This document shows, piece by piece, positions 44,483 to 54,091 of a stretch of DNA of 64,000 nucleotides. Numbering within the stretch: the first letter of the stretch is position 1; each line of letters starts with the position of its first letter. The notes under the pieces were generated by a model. The model did not search any database. It worked only from the letters and a program-made list of their open reading frames with translations, and had not been told where the DNA came from. The DNA lies in contig NZ_JBBOCT010000001.1 of the NCBI RefSeq assembly GCF_038002605.1, forward strand, positions 1,240,001 through 1,304,000, written 5' to 3'. The translations under genes and the position numbers were made by a program. The DNA is from Bacillus sp. FSL K6-3431. GTDB lineage: Bacteria > Bacillota > Bacilli > Bacillales > Bacillaceae_C.

Positions 44483-47400
44483 TTATTTATCCATTTCAAT
44501 TAATAAATCTCCTGTTTGAATCGCCTCGCCACTTTCCGCATATATATTCTTAATTGTTCCCGTAAATGGAGCTTGAACAGTTGTTTCCATTTTCATCGCT
44601 TCCGTGATCATCAAATGATCCCCTTTGGTCACTTGCTCCCCATTTTTAATGAGTACCTTTAATACGGTTCCTGGCATTGTTGCACCTATATGCGCTTCAT
44701 TTTTGCTATCGGCTTTCCGTTTTGTTTGCACAGAGGATTTAACACTCTCGTCTTTAATAACAACTTCCCTCGGCTGACCATTTAGTTCAAAATACACAAT
44801 TCTCGTTCCATCAGGTTGCGGCTGACCAATAGAAATCAGTTTTACGATTAAGGTCTTACCAATTTCGATTTCGACTTCTATTTCTTCTCCAAGTCTCATT
44901 CCATGCAAGAAGGTCGGCGTGTCAAGCACACTAATATCACCAAATGTATTAATAGTGCGCACATAATCGATAAATACTTTTGGATAAAGTGCATATGCAG
45001 TCACATCATAGTCTGTTGGTTCCACACCTGTTTCAGCCTTTAATTCTTCCCGTAATTTAGTAAAATCTACTGCTTCTAACAATTCACCAGGTCGGACGGT
45101 AATCGGTTTGCGGTCTTTCAAAATTACCTTTTGTAATTGTTTCGGGAATCCTCCATGGGGTTGCCCAAGATATCCTTCAAACAATTCAATAACAGAATCA
45201 GGGAAATCAATTTTCATGCCATTGTCGAGGACATCTTCCTCTGTAAGATTATTTTGGACCATGAATAATGCCATATCACCTACAACCTTTGATGAAGGTG
45301 TTACTTTCACGATATCACCAAACATTTGGTTTACTTGATTATACATGGTCTTTACTTCATCCCAACGACTACCTAACCCAACCGCTTTTGCTTGTTGCTG
45401 TAGATTGCTATATTGCCCACCAGGCATTTCATGTTGATATACCTCTGCATGAGGAGCCACCATGCCACTTTCAAAGTCCGCATAATATTTACGTACATCT
45501 TCCCAATAATATGTGAGTTGATTTACTGCGTCCATATTAAATTCAGGTTCTCTTCCTGTTCCTTCTAAAGCATATAACAAAGAATTTAAACTCGGTTGTG
45601 ATGTCTGACCTGACATGGAGCTAAGTGCAGTATCCACAATATCAATCCCTGCCTCAATTGCTCTAGCATACGTGAATATTCCATTTGCACTCGTATCATG
45701 CGTATGCAAATGAATAGGAATATTTACAGTTTCTTTAAGTTCTGAGATAAGCCGATATGCTGCTTGTGGTTTTAATAAACCTGCCATATCTTTAATTGCT
45801 AAGATATGTGCTCCTTGGTTCTCCAATTCTTTTGCTAAGTGCTTATAATATTCGACATCATACTTCGCTCTCGACGGATCATTAATATCACCTGTATAAC
45901 AGATAGCTGCCTCCGCAATTTTCCCGGATTGACGAACAGTATCAATCGCTACTTCCATTCCTTTAACCCAGTTTAAACTATCGAAGATTCGAAAAACATC
46001 GATACCCGTTTCCGCTGATTGTTGTACAAACTCCTTGATGACGTTATCAGGGTAATTAGTATATCCTACAGCGTTAGAAGCCCTTAATAACATTTGAAAA
46101 AGAACATTTGGAATATTTTTTCTTAAAGATATTAGCCTTTCCCATGGATCTTCTTTTAAAAATCGATACGCAACATCGAATGTAGCGCCGCCCCACATCT
46201 CCATAGAGAATAGATCTGGTAACATTTGGGATGTTTGTTTCGATATTTGTAATAAATCATAACTTCTGATTCTTGTAGCTAATAAGGACTGATGTGCATC
46301 CCTAAATGTTGTATCTGTCAATAATACTTTATTTTGATTCTGTATCCATTTTACAAGTCCCTCAGGGCCTTTTTGATCCAATATTTGTTTTGTACCAGAT
46401 AGCGTAGTCTGATCCAACGTCAACTTTGGTGTTCTTGGTTCAGGATAAACTGGTTTCTTTCTGTTTTCCACACTTGGAAAACCATTCACAGTAACTGTGC
46501 CTATATATGAAAGCATTTTCGTACCGCGGTCCTTGCTTTTAGCGAATGTAAATAACTCGGGTGTTTGATCTATAAAAGACGTATCATAAGCACCTGTCAT
46601 AAATTGTTCATTTTCAATGACATTCACTAAGAATGGAATATTAGTCTTAATTCCTCTGATTCGAAATTCTTTTAAATTTCTTACCATTTTAGCTGCTGCT
46701 TGTTTAAATGTCATTGCATGAGTTGATAACTTCACAAGTAATGAATCGTAATATGGCGTGATTACCGCGCCTTGAAAAGCATTTCCTGCATCGAGACGAA
46801 CACCAAATCCTCCACCAGACCTATATGCCATAATTTTACCAGTATCAGGCATAAAATTATTTAATGGATCTTCCGTCGTTACACGGGATTGAATAGCAAA
46901 ACCATTCGTTTTTATTTCATCTTGATAAGGAATTTGTATTTCTTCGCTATGTAATGAATGTCCTTCAGCAATAAGTATTTGAGAATGAACAATATCTATA
47001 CCAGTAATCATTTCAGTAATTGTATGCTCTACTTGGATACGAGGATTGACTTCAATAAAATAAAACTCATCACCAGCTACTAAAAATTCAACTGTACCTG
47101 CGTTGATATATCCTACATTTTTCATTATATCAACAGCCGCGTCACAAATTTTCATTCTCAATTCATTCGATAAAGAAACGGAAGGCGCAGTTTCCACTAC
47201 TTTTTGATGTCTTCTCTGCACAGAGCAATCACGCTCAAATAAATGCACAATATTCCCTAGCATATCACCTAATATTTGCACTTCTATATGTTTTGGATTT
47301 TCAATAAATCTTTCTACGTACATTTCCTCGCTGCCAAAAGCCGCTTTTGCTTCAGATTGGGCACGTTCATAGGCTTCTTTCATTTCTTCTGCCTTATGTA

Positions 47401-47920
47401 CAATTCTCATCCCACGTCCGCCACCACCAAGAGAAGCCTTAACCATTAATGGAAAGCCACTTGTTTCACTAAAAGCAATGGCATCTTCCATACTTTCTAC
47501 TGGCCCATCACTACCAGGTATCACAGGTATACCGGCAAGAAGTGCTTGCTCCTTTGCTTTGACCTTATCTCCAAACATATCTAAATGTTGAATCGATGGA
47601 CCAATAAAGATGATTCCTTCTTTTTCACACCGTTTAGCAAGTTCAATATTTTCTGAAAGAAAACCGTATCCTGGATGGATTGCATCTGATCCAGATTTTT
47701 TCGCTATTTCAATAATACCGTCAATATCTAAATATGCATCGATTGGTTTTTTGTCTATCCCTACTATATATGCTTCATCAGCTTTATACCGATGATAAGA
47801 TCCAGTATCTTCGCGTGAATAAATGGCAACTGTACGAATATCTAGTTCAGTACAAGCACGGAAGACCCTAATGGCAATTTCTCCCCTGTTAGCAACTAAA
47901 ACTTTTTTGATTTTCTTCAT
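44483..47920 (-). CDS. pycA: Pyruvate carboxylase
   Basis: Carboxylates pyruvate to oxaloacetate to refill the TCA cycle. 1145 residues with all domains: biotin carboxylase (about 1-455, with SLGGGGRGMRIV as the ATP loop and RDCSVQRRHQKVVE), carboxyltransferase (about 530-800, with LLTDTTFRDAHQSLLATR and the metal-site HLHTHDTS), tetramerisation region, and the biotin carboxyl carrier domain with ITEAMKMETTV, whose lysine carries biotin. GAAGGGAGAG precedes the ATG. Follows ftsW, as in B. subtilis. Monocistronic by its spacing. Confidence 0.98.
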   Translation of the reverse strand: MKKIKKVLVANRGEIAIRVFRACTELDIRTVAIYSREDTGSYHRYKADEAYIVGIDKKPIDAYLDIDGIIEIAKKSGSDAIHPGYGFLSENIELAKRCEKEGIIFIGPSIQHLDMFGDKVKAKEQALLAGIPVIPGSDGPVESMEDAIAFSETSGFPLMVKASLGGGGRGMRIVHKAEEMKEAYERAQSEAKAAFGSEEMYVERFIENPKHIEVQILGDMLGNIVHLFERDCSVQRRHQKVVETAPSVSLSNELRMKICDAAVDIMKNVGYINAGTVEFLVAGDEFYFIEVNPRIQVEHTITEMITGIDIVHSQILIAEGHSLHSEEIQIPYQDEIKTNGFAIQSRVTTEDPLNNFMPDTGKIMAYRSGGGFGVRLDAGNAFQGAVITPYYDSLLVKLSTHAMTFKQAAAKMVRNLKEFRIRGIKTNIPFLVNVIENEQFMTGAYDTSFIDQTPELFTFAKSKDRGTKMLSYIGTVTVNGFPSVENRKKPVYPEPRTPKLTLDQTTLSGTKQILDQKGPEGLVKWIQNQNKVLLTDTTFRDAHQSLLATRIRSYDLLQISKQTSQMLPDLFSMEMWGGATFDVAYRFLKEDPWERLISLRKNIPNVLFQMLLRASNAVGYTNYPDNVIKEFVQQSAETGIDVFRIFDSLNWVKGMEVAIDTVRQSGKIAEAAICYTGDINDPSRAKYDVEYYKHLAKELENQGAHILAIKDMAGLLKPQAAYRLISELKETVNIPIHLHTHDTSANGIFTYARAIEAGIDIVDTALSSMSGQTSQPSLNSLLYALEGTGREPEFNMDAVNQLTYYWEDVRKYYADFESGMVAPHAEVYQHEMPGGQYSNLQQQAKAVGLGSRWDEVKTMYNQVNQMFGDIVKVTPSSKVVGDMALFMVQNNLTEEDVLDNGMKIDFPDSVIELFEGYLGQPHGGFPKQLQKVILKDRKPITVRPGELLEAVDFTKLREELKAETGVEPTDYDVTAYALYPKVFIDYVRTINTFGDISVLDTPTFLHGMRLGEEIEVEIEIGKTLIVKLISIGQPQPDGTRIVYFELNGQPREVVIKDESVKSSVQTKRKADSKNEAHIGATMPGTVLKVLIKNGEQVTKGDHLMITEAMKMETTVQAPFTGTIKNIYAESGEAIQTGDLLIEMDK

Positions 47921-47971
47921 ACTACTCTCCCCTTCACAACAATTTCTGTATACAAAATTTATGATAAATGA

Positions 47972-49195
47972 TCAACGTTGAGTCATATTACCGATCTGTT
48001 GTTTTGACCGGAATGAATCAAGCGTAGGATCAGACATTGATTTTTCTTTTTTGTATTTTTCATCATAATTTTTAAACATTGAAACATTAGTTAAAATTCC
48101 CATACATATGGACAAAACAATAATGGAGGAACCACCATAACTTATAAAAGGTAGTGTTACACCAGTTATCGGAATGATCCCAGACATTCCGCCCAAGTTG
48201 ATAAATGATTGAAGTCCAAGCATCCCTGCTATTCCGATCGCAAGCATACTACCAAATGGATCACGACACCTAATACCAATAAAAATACCACGGAGCACTA
48301 AATAACCAATCCCTAATACAACAAAAGCCACTCCAAAAATGCCAAGTTCCTCCGCTATGATTGCCATGATAAAATCTGTGTGTGCCTCAGGTAAATATCC
48401 TAACTTTTGGACACTTTGACCTAACCCTAGACCTTTTAATCCTCCTGAACCTATCGCCAAGTATGAATTAACAAGCTGGAATCCTTGATCACCAGCGGTT
48501 CCAAACGGATCTAAGAAACCATCAATTCGTTTCATATTTCCATCGGTAAAGAAACTATCGAATTTTAAAATGACGAAAGGTGTAAGTAAACTAACTAATA
48601 GAATACCAAGCATAATAAGTTTCATAATAGTCCGAAACCGCATGCCTGAGCATAGGATAATCATTATACCAATTAAAAATGTAATCAAAGCTGTTCCATT
48701 GTCGGGTTCAATTTTAATTAAAAAACAAACAAATACTAAATAAATAACTGGCGGGAGTACCCCTCTATTGAGTTGATCAATATATTGTTGTTTATTCGCA
48801 TAAACAGCCGACAAATAAATAATGACACTTATTTTAACGAACTCTGATGGTTGAATTTTCCTTGTACCAATATTGATCCAGCTTTGTGCATTATTCGTAA
48901 CATGCCCGAAGAAAAAGACAGCAAATAACCCTGCAACAGCAAGAGACGTCATGATCATTAGTAACTTTTTATTTCGAAATGCCTTATATGGAAATATCGC
49001 AAAAAATATAAAAGCCGCAAATGCAAAAAGTAAATTCATCTTTTGTTTTTGATAGAAAAAATCAGCTGGATATTCATAATACTGCACAGCCATTATCATA
49101 CTTGAACTGTAAATCATCACAAGACCAAACAAACAAAGTAGTATGTATACAACTATAATGGAGTAATCATATGATTTTAATATTTTTTTTAGCAT
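47972..49195 (-). CDS. ftsW: Cell division SEDS polymerase FtsW
   Basis: Septal peptidoglycan glycosyltransferase, partner of PBP2B. 407 residues with about ten membrane segments: YSSSMIMA at the start, AQSWINIG followed by IQPSEFVK, KIEPDNGTALITF, and VTLPFISYGGSSI near the end. The cytoplasmic C-terminal tail (about 375-407) is longer than in spoVE. Same position as B. subtilis ftsW (ylaO), 51 bases before pycA. GGAAGAA lies before the ATG. This is the second SEDS gene in the window. Confidence 0.93.
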   Translation of the reverse strand: MLKKILKSYDYSIIVVYILLCLFGLVMIYSSSMIMAVQYYEYPADFFYQKQKMNLLFAFAAFIFFAIFPYKAFRNKKLLMIMTSLAVAGLFAVFFFGHVTNNAQSWINIGTRKIQPSEFVKISVIIYLSAVYANKQQYIDQLNRGVLPPVIYLVFVCFLIKIEPDNGTALITFLIGIMIILCSGMRFRTIMKLIMLGILLVSLLTPFVILKFDSFFTDGNMKRIDGFLDPFGTAGDQGFQLVNSYLAIGSGGLKGLGLGQSVQKLGYLPEAHTDFIMAIIAEELGIFGVAFVVLGIGYLVLRGIFIGIRCRDPFGSMLAIGIAGMLGLQSFINLGGMSGIIPITGVTLPFISYGGSSIIVLSICMGILTNVSMFKNYDEKYKKEKSMSDPTLDSFRSKQQIGNMTQR

Positions 49196-49326
49196 CGAAT
49201 TCTTCCAATCTATGATTAAGTTTAGAAAAAGAGCCTCGGCTAATTTCTATACCGGTGCAACCTACGCGTCATGCAGATTCGGAGGCGTTTGTCAGGGGTG
49301 ACAGATATTGACGGATCTTGTCCTAT

Positions 49327-49367
49327 AAAAAAACCCAAACAATTACATTGAACTGTTTGAGTTTTAA
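49327..49367 (-). terminator. Terminator of ylaN
   Basis: On the minus strand AAACTCAAACA pairs with TGTTTGGGTTT, followed by TTTT. It lies about 65 bases after the ylaN stop. Confidence 0.75.
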
Positions 49368-49432
49368 TATAAAGTTATCGCTAAAAATCCTACGAATACA
49401 AATGATTTAAAGGAATATTGTAATAAAGATCC

Positions 49433-49714
49433 TTACTTTCTTAAAGAAGCCTCATGAAGTGCAGTAAGCTGTCTTTCTAAGGAATCCATTAATTCCTTCC
49501 CGTTTTTTTCATCTACTAGTCCTAGACGGACTGCAAAGTCTATCTCACGGGACAGGCCAAACATTTGTGTGTCCAGCACTTCCTCGTATAAAGGGCATTG
49601 AGGCATTGTTAAGTTGTCCATTTGCACCTGTATTAAACGTAAGATTTTCTCTGCGTCTGCCTTCAGAAGAGCAAAGGCTTTTTCTCGATGATCTATTATT
49701 ATTTCAGACACCAC
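49433..49714 (-). CDS. ylaN: YlaN family protein (UPF0358)
   Basis: 93 residues, very similar to B. subtilis Yla[61 protein letters not shown]. Known work links YlaN to iron homeostasis through binding of Fur. I use the GTG at 49712-49714 because AGGGGGA lies 5-6 bases upstream; the next codon is also GTG and would align equally well. The open frame reaches 22 codons further upstream without a ribosome site. Single-gene unit. Confidence 0.93.
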   Translation of the reverse strand: MVSEIIIDHREKAFALLKADAEKILRLIQVQMDNLTMPQCPLYEEVLDTQMFGLSREIDFAVRLGLVDEKNGKELMDSLERQLTALHEASLRK

Positions 49715-49944
49715 ATTAATCCCCCTGTCTCCGAACAAATAGACAATACTATCTTTAAATTTTACCGCTATTTCTGACAAATTGCAAGAGGAAAGCTAGA
49801 ATTGAAATGTTGATGAAAATCATGCGAATGATTTGACAAATAACTTTTTTTAGCAAAATTCCAGAAAAGTCGTTTGGCATATTCACTTTTATTTTCAAAG
49901 CATTCACGATATAATCTAGATGATGGACGAAAGGAGTTTTTATC

Positions 49945-50442
49945 ATGGATACAATTATTCCATATAAAGGAAAGGTCAAGTTCCCGATTACGCTTGATGC
50001 AGGTGTTTGGATTTTTGATGATCGCCGAATTGATTTAAATACATACTTCATAGATGGCCCAGAAAACACTAATGCCGATGAAGAAAACTTTACTGTTGTT
50101 TCGAAACATTGGGATCGTGTGATTAAGGAAGGCGCGATTGCACCACCTACACTAAAATCTGAGCGCCAATTTGAAAAAGTAAAAATCTTAACAGGTACAT
50201 TTGGTATTAAGATGGAACCTTTTTTAAAAAACGCTGAGCCGTCGGAGGATGCAACATCATTAGTTATTGAAACAGCGGATGGTGAATTCCTAGTACCATT
50301 GGAAGAAGCATACCATTTAATTCTAGCCTTTTCCAAAGATGGAAAACCTTTAAGAGAAGATGGGCCTGTTCATATTATATTTGCAGACGGTTCCAATCAA
50401 AAGAATCCAATTAAAAATGTAAACGCATTTCGAGTAGAGTGA
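49945..50442 (+). CDS. Conserved Bacillaceae protein, possible YlaL orthologue
   Basis: 165 residues, no signal peptide or membrane segment. The start IIPYKGKVKFPITLDAGVWIFDDRRIDLNTYF is reminiscent of a conserved family in Bacillaceae, but I cannot name a function. Its place between phoH2 (ylaK) and ylaN matches ylaL of B. subtilis, so orthology by synteny is possible. AAAGGAG lies about 9 bases before the ATG. Convergent with phoH2 across a shared terminator. Some databases label such proteins as peptidyl-prolyl isomerases; I see nothing that supports that. Confidence 0.7.
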   Translation: MDTIIPYKGKVKFPITLDAGVWIFDDRRIDLNTYFIDGPENTNADEENFTVVSKHWDRVIKEGAIAPPTLKSERQFEKVKILTGTFGIKMEPFLKNAEPSEDATSLVIETADGEFLVPLEEAYHLILAFSKDGKPLREDGPVHIIFADGSNQKNPIKNVNAFRVE

Positions 50443-50462
50443 CAAGAATATTTTTCGTACCC

Positions 50463-50493
50463 AAAAAGCAGGCGGAATCCCCGCCTGCTTTTT
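50463..50493. terminator. Two-way terminator between the ylaL-like gene and phoH2
   Basis: AAAAAGCAGGCGG pairs with CCGCCTGCTTTTT across AATCC; serves both convergent genes. Confidence 0.92.
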
Positions 50494-50497
50494 ATTT

Positions 50498-51826
50498 TCA
50501 CAGTAAATCTGCAGCAAGTTGAGCAAGTTTAGAGCGCTCACCTTTTATAAGCTTAATATGTCCTGCAACTGCTTCATCTTTGAATTTTTCCAAGATGTAT
50601 ACCAAACCGTTATTATATTCATCTAAGTATGCATGATCAATTTGTTCCGGATCACCCATGAAAACTATTTTGCTACTTTCCCCTACCCTTGTAAGAATTG
50701 TTTTAGCTTCATGCTTTGTTAAGTTTTGGGCTTCATCAATAATAATAAATTGTTCAGGGATACTGCGCCCTCTTATATAAGTTAGCGCTTCGACCTCAAT
50801 GGAGCTCATCCCCGCTAAAATCGCATCAATTTCACCAGGCTTTTTCGTGTTAAATAAGTATTCTAAATTATCATAAACTGGTTGCATCCACGGCCTTAAC
50901 TTTTCTTGCTTTTCACCCGGTAAATAGCCAATATCCTTTCCAACTGGTATTATCGGTCGGGTTACAAGAAGCTTTTTATATGCCCGTAAGTCTTCCGTTT
51001 GCATTAGCCCTGCAGCTAAGGCTAATAAGGTTTTTCCTGTTCCAGCTTTTCCAATCATTGTAACGAGCTGAATATCTTTTCTAAAAAGCAGCTCTGTAGC
51101 CATTGTCTGTTGTACATTTCTCGGCTTTATTCCCCAAACAGAATCATAATGGTTCACTAACTTCTTTATATATGTTCCGGTATGATCTGTCATCCCTATA
51201 GCCGAGGCTGAACTTCCAAGCTCATCTTTCATAATCAAGAACTGATTTGGATATAGTTTTTTATCAAAAAACTCTTTGCATTCAATTTGTCCTTTTTCAT
51301 AAAAGCGTCTAAGTTTATCAATGTCAACAAAAATCTCTAGCATTCCTGTATACATATGATCGGTTTCAACGACACGGTCATTTAAAAAGTCTTCTGCATA
51401 TAAACCAATTGCATCAGCTTTCACCCTAAGCAAAGCATCTTTACTAACTAGAATAACGGAACGGCCATCCAACTTCGTTTCTTCTTCCAATGCAATATTT
51501 TTAGCAACTGCTAATATTCGATTATCGTTTGTTTTTTCTATAAATATTTCCTGCAATTGGTGAAAGGAACGATGATTTAATTCTATTCTTAATGTTCCAC
51601 CGTTATCTAACTTTATTTGCTCATGCAATTTTCCTGTTAATCTAAAGCCGTCGATCAATTTAGAAACATGTCTTGCATTCCGGCCAATCTCGTTCATATA
51701 ACGTTTTTTAGAATCGACTTCTTCAAGTACAACTGCAGGAATGACTACTTCATTGTCCGCAAACGAGAATAGGGAGTTGGGATCTTGCAACAAGACATTC
51801 GTATCTAACACGTAAATTTTTGTCAA
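50498..51826 (-). CDS. ylaK: PhoH2-type protein: PIN domain plus PhoH ATPase (YlaK)
   Basis: 442 residues in two parts. N-terminal PIN ribonuclease domain (about 1-150: YVLDTNVLLQDPNSLF, LEEVDSKKR, NDNRILAVAKN, LVSKDALLRVKAD) with the acidic metal-binding residues in place. C-terminal PhoH ATPase with Walker A GKAGTGKTLLA (about 250-260) and Walker B FIIIDEAQNLT. PhoH2 proteins of other bacteria are RNA helicase-nucleases. The start is TTG at 51824-51826, 6 bases after GGAGGC. It lies 4 bases past the shared terminator. Confidence 0.93.
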   Translation of the reverse strand: MTKIYVLDTNVLLQDPNSLFSFADNEVVIPAVVLEEVDSKKRYMNEIGRNARHVSKLIDGFRLTGKLHEQIKLDNGGTLRIELNHRSFHQLQEIFIEKTNDNRILAVAKNIALEEETKLDGRSVILVSKDALLRVKADAIGLYAEDFLNDRVVETDHMYTGMLEIFVDIDKLRRFYEKGQIECKEFFDKKLYPNQFLIMKDELGSSASAIGMTDHTGTYIKKLVNHYDSVWGIKPRNVQQTMATELLFRKDIQLVTMIGKAGTGKTLLALAAGLMQTEDLRAYKKLLVTRPIIPVGKDIGYLPGEKQEKLRPWMQPVYDNLEYLFNTKKPGEIDAILAGMSSIEVEALTYIRGRSIPEQFIIIDEAQNLTKHEAKTILTRVGESSKIVFMGDPEQIDHAYLDEYNNGLVYILEKFKDEAVAGHIKLIKGERSKLAQLAADLL

Positions 51827-52182
51827 ATTAATGCCTCCTGCTTCTTTTTAATATTCTATGTGAACTGTTAGTAGCCGGTTCCAATCAATTATTTGCAACG
51901 CAAGACAACTCCTTTTATTAAAATATATGTATTCCTGCATAAAGAAAGAATAAAAACACAAAATATATGAAGAAAAGCGGAAGCGTCAAGTAGCTTGATT
52001 AAAAAGGTCAGACTCTATGTCATCTTCGGCAGAGCTTCCCCCCTCAACCCGTTATACGCGCTGAAGACAGGTCCTAAACTACAACGTTGATTGAGGCGAA
52101 AAGGAGAATGTTTAGAGCTAGACTATTAATCACTATGTCAGTGTGATCTACATTCTGCGAACCTAAATAAATTGGAGGTAAA
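51827..52182. other. Spacer with a repeat B fragment
   Basis: 356 bases between phoH2 and ylaJ. AGAAAAGCGGAAGCG (51971-51985) followed by TAGCTTG matches the start of repeat B copy 2, so a B fragment is present; its right limit is unclear. The ylaJ promoter should lie at the right end but I cannot assign it. Confidence 0.5.
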
Positions 52183-52782
52183 ATGATGCGTAAAGTTAGT
52201 TTTATCATCATGCTTTTATTGTTTTTATCAGCCTGTTCACAAAATAACAACACCAAACCTAATATCCAAAATGAGAATACTTTACCGCAAGGAGTTTCTG
52301 TAAAAGACAGCCATATAAATATGAAGAACGAGACAATGTCAGATGAACAACGTGCTGAATACTTATCAAATTTGGCTGCTGGCATCCCAGATGTAAATAA
52401 TGCTACAGCTGTAGTTATTGGGAATTTTGCTATGGTAGGAATTGATGTGGAAGCTAACTTAGATAGATCCAAAGTGGGAAGTATTAAGTATTCAGTAGCT
52501 GAAAGCTTAAAACACGATCCACATGGAGCAGGTGCCATGGTCATTGCAGATCCTGATCTATATGCTCGTTTAACAGAAATTGGTGACGATATTAGAAATG
52601 GTAAGCCTGTAGAAGGTTTTATGAATGAACTTTCAGATATTGCCGGACGATTAATGCCAGATGTACCTCCTCAGGAAAGTGGTAAAAATCCGGAAGATGC
52701 ATTAAAGAAACCTAAAAAAGAAATGAATACGAAGAATCAACAACAATTAGACGAAGAACAACATGACCAGTCTCGTGAATAA
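52183..52782 (+). CDS. ylaJ: YhcN/YlaJ family sporulation lipoprotein
   Basis: 199 residues: lipoprotein signal with LLLFLSAC (cysteine at about 18), then a low-complexity linker and the YhcN/YlaJ domain (about 50-140, with LSNLAAGIPDVNNATAVVIGNFAMVGIDVEANLDRSKVG). The tail is charged. In B. subtilis both proteins are spore-associated lipoproteins. GGAGG precedes two tandem ATG codons. ylaI follows 77 bases later on the same strand. Confidence 0.9.
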   Translation: MMRKVSFIIMLLLFLSACSQNNNTKPNIQNENTLPQGVSVKDSHINMKNETMSDEQRAEYLSNLAAGIPDVNNATAVVIGNFAMVGIDVEANLDRSKVGSIKYSVAESLKHDPHGAGAMVIADPDLYARLTEIGDDIRNGKPVEGFMNELSDIAGRLMPDVPPQESGKNPEDALKKPKKEMNTKNQQQLDEEQHDQSRE

Positions 52783-52859
52783 AATATTATTGTTAACGAT
52801 TATTTCATGATATACTATGTAGAAAATGAATGAGTTACATTCAGCAGAGGTGTTTTATC

Positions 52860-53060
52860 ATGAAAGTTCAATGCGTCATCTGTGATCAGCAATCAACTAT
52901 CGATACCGATTCACCACTAGCCAAAAAATTACGTAATCATCCAATACACACATTCATGTGTGTTACATGCCATAAACGAATTAAAGAAAATACAGAAGTA
53001 CGACTGGCGAAAAGCTCTTTCCAATTATATACGTATAAAACTGAAATGAATGAGTTTTAA
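52860..53060 (+). CDS. ylaI: YlaI family protein (DUF2197)
   Basis: 66 residues with two CxxC pairs (CVIC at about 5-8 and CVTC at about 38-41), so a probable zinc ribbon. Function unknown. I use the ATG at 52860-52862 because AGAGGTG lies 8 bases upstream; ten codons further up in frame are not supported. Follows ylaJ, as in B. subtilis. No terminator directly after it. Confidence 0.88.
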   Translation: MKVQCVICDQQSTIDTDSPLAKKLRNHPIHTFMCVTCHKRIKENTEVRLAKSSFQLYTYKTEMNEF

Positions 53061-53168
53061 ATATGGTATCGTTGAGATAACTCAAAATACAACGAAATAA
53101 AAACGTTACAAACAATTGAGGGCACTGAAAAAGTCTTAATTTAATGTAAGGATCTGTTATAGAATACA

Positions 53169-53190
53169 GTTGATTTCCGCTACAATCAAC
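53169..53190. repeat. Minimal remnant of repeat A
   Basis: GTTGATTTCCGCTAC followed directly by AATCAAC: the left end of repeat A joined to its right end. It looks like an internal deletion that left only both ends. Confidence 0.6.
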
Positions 53191-53394
53191 TTGGTTTTAG
53201 TAGTTTTGTCCCATTCATGCAAACGCAGCAAGATCGCTATACCTCCTGCGAACAATTAACGAATATTCACTTTTTCGCAAGGTCATCTGTACTATAATTG
53301 AGGTATCTTCTTATGAATTAGCTTTAGCTTATTCGTAATCATAGAGGATATATGAAATGCGACTTTCGGGAACTTATTCACACAGGCAATCACC

Positions 53395-53430
53395 GCAACC
53401 TTATGGGGCTTACCCTAAGGTTGCTTTTTT
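53395..53430 (+). terminator. Orphan terminator
   Basis: GCAACCTTA (53395-53403) pairs with TAAGGTTGC (53416-53424), followed by T6. No plus-strand gene lies within 330 bases upstream, so it may end a small RNA or late ylaI transcripts. Confidence 0.75.
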
Positions 53431-53645
53431 AATTGATCAATCTACAATCTGATTCTTAGTTTTTGCCCCCACCATGAGATTATTGACATCACCATGAAAT
53501 ATAGGATTTTCCTCCCCCTCTATTTCCCCTTTTATTGATTCGGTTCTATTACTGAAGATTACCGGATTGGTGCCGTTGGTGAGTCGGTTTCCTTATACGT
53601 ATTCTAGATTCCAGCGTCCGCACGACTTCCCTTCACTTCTACTTT

Positions 53646-53694
53646 AAAAAAATAGTAGCACAAACCAGGGCCTTGGTTTGTACTACTATTTTTA
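53646..53694. terminator. Orphan two-way hairpin
   Basis: AAAAATAGTAG and ACAAACCA pair with TGGTTTGT and CTACTATTTTT. No adjacent gene. Confidence 0.75.
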
Positions 53695-53761
53695 GTATGT
53701 TTCACTCCATTCAACGGAAACAACTAAAAAATCAACATTCAAGCTTAATAGATCCTAAAGT

Positions 53762-53807
53762 AAAAAAGGTATAATACCCTGAATTCTAAGGGATTTATAC
53801 CTTTTTT
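53762..53807. terminator. Second orphan two-way hairpin
   Basis: AAAAAAGGTATAA pairs with TTATACCTTTTTT, with inner CCCT/AGGG. No adjacent gene; 280 bases before the GNAT gene. Confidence 0.75.
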
Positions 53808-54091
53808 GCTTACAATTACTGTTTCAATATAAAATGGGTGGATAAAGTTTTTTAATTTAAAAACCTCAAACCCTAACCCCACTCTGATTTTTAGGACGGA
53901 GTTAAGATAAAGTTAGTTAATTTTAAATGTAAAATCATCACTATACTTAACCATATAACAATAAAGTCGTTAAAATCCGAATGTTATTACACAATCACTC
54001 CCTATATACAACCATTATTATAATGTGGTATAACTTGTAATAAATTGCGGGGTGAAGCCGGATTATTTATTTTTTGGAGGGAGAGATTTTC

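Larger units (their letters stand above)
53061..54091. other. Gene-poor region with orphan terminators
   Basis: About 1.03 kb without a credible gene. It contains a minimal repeat A remnant (53169-53190), a terminator with no gene before it (53395-53430), and two two-way hairpins (53646-53694 and 53762-53807). A TATAAT at about 53293 sits 100 bases before the first terminator. Together this suggests decayed genes or unrecognised small RNAs. Confidence 0.5.

Noticed and set aside
49755..50336. 193-residue minus-strand frame over the ylaL-like gene
   Set aside because: Antisense shadow of a gene with a good ribosome site and terminator on the plus strand.
53440..53560. Possible very short minus-strand peptide (17 residues, MVMSIISWWGQ start)
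   Set aside because: A GGGGGAGG site exists but is about 16 bases away, and the peptide is too short to judge as a toxin or modulin-like gene.
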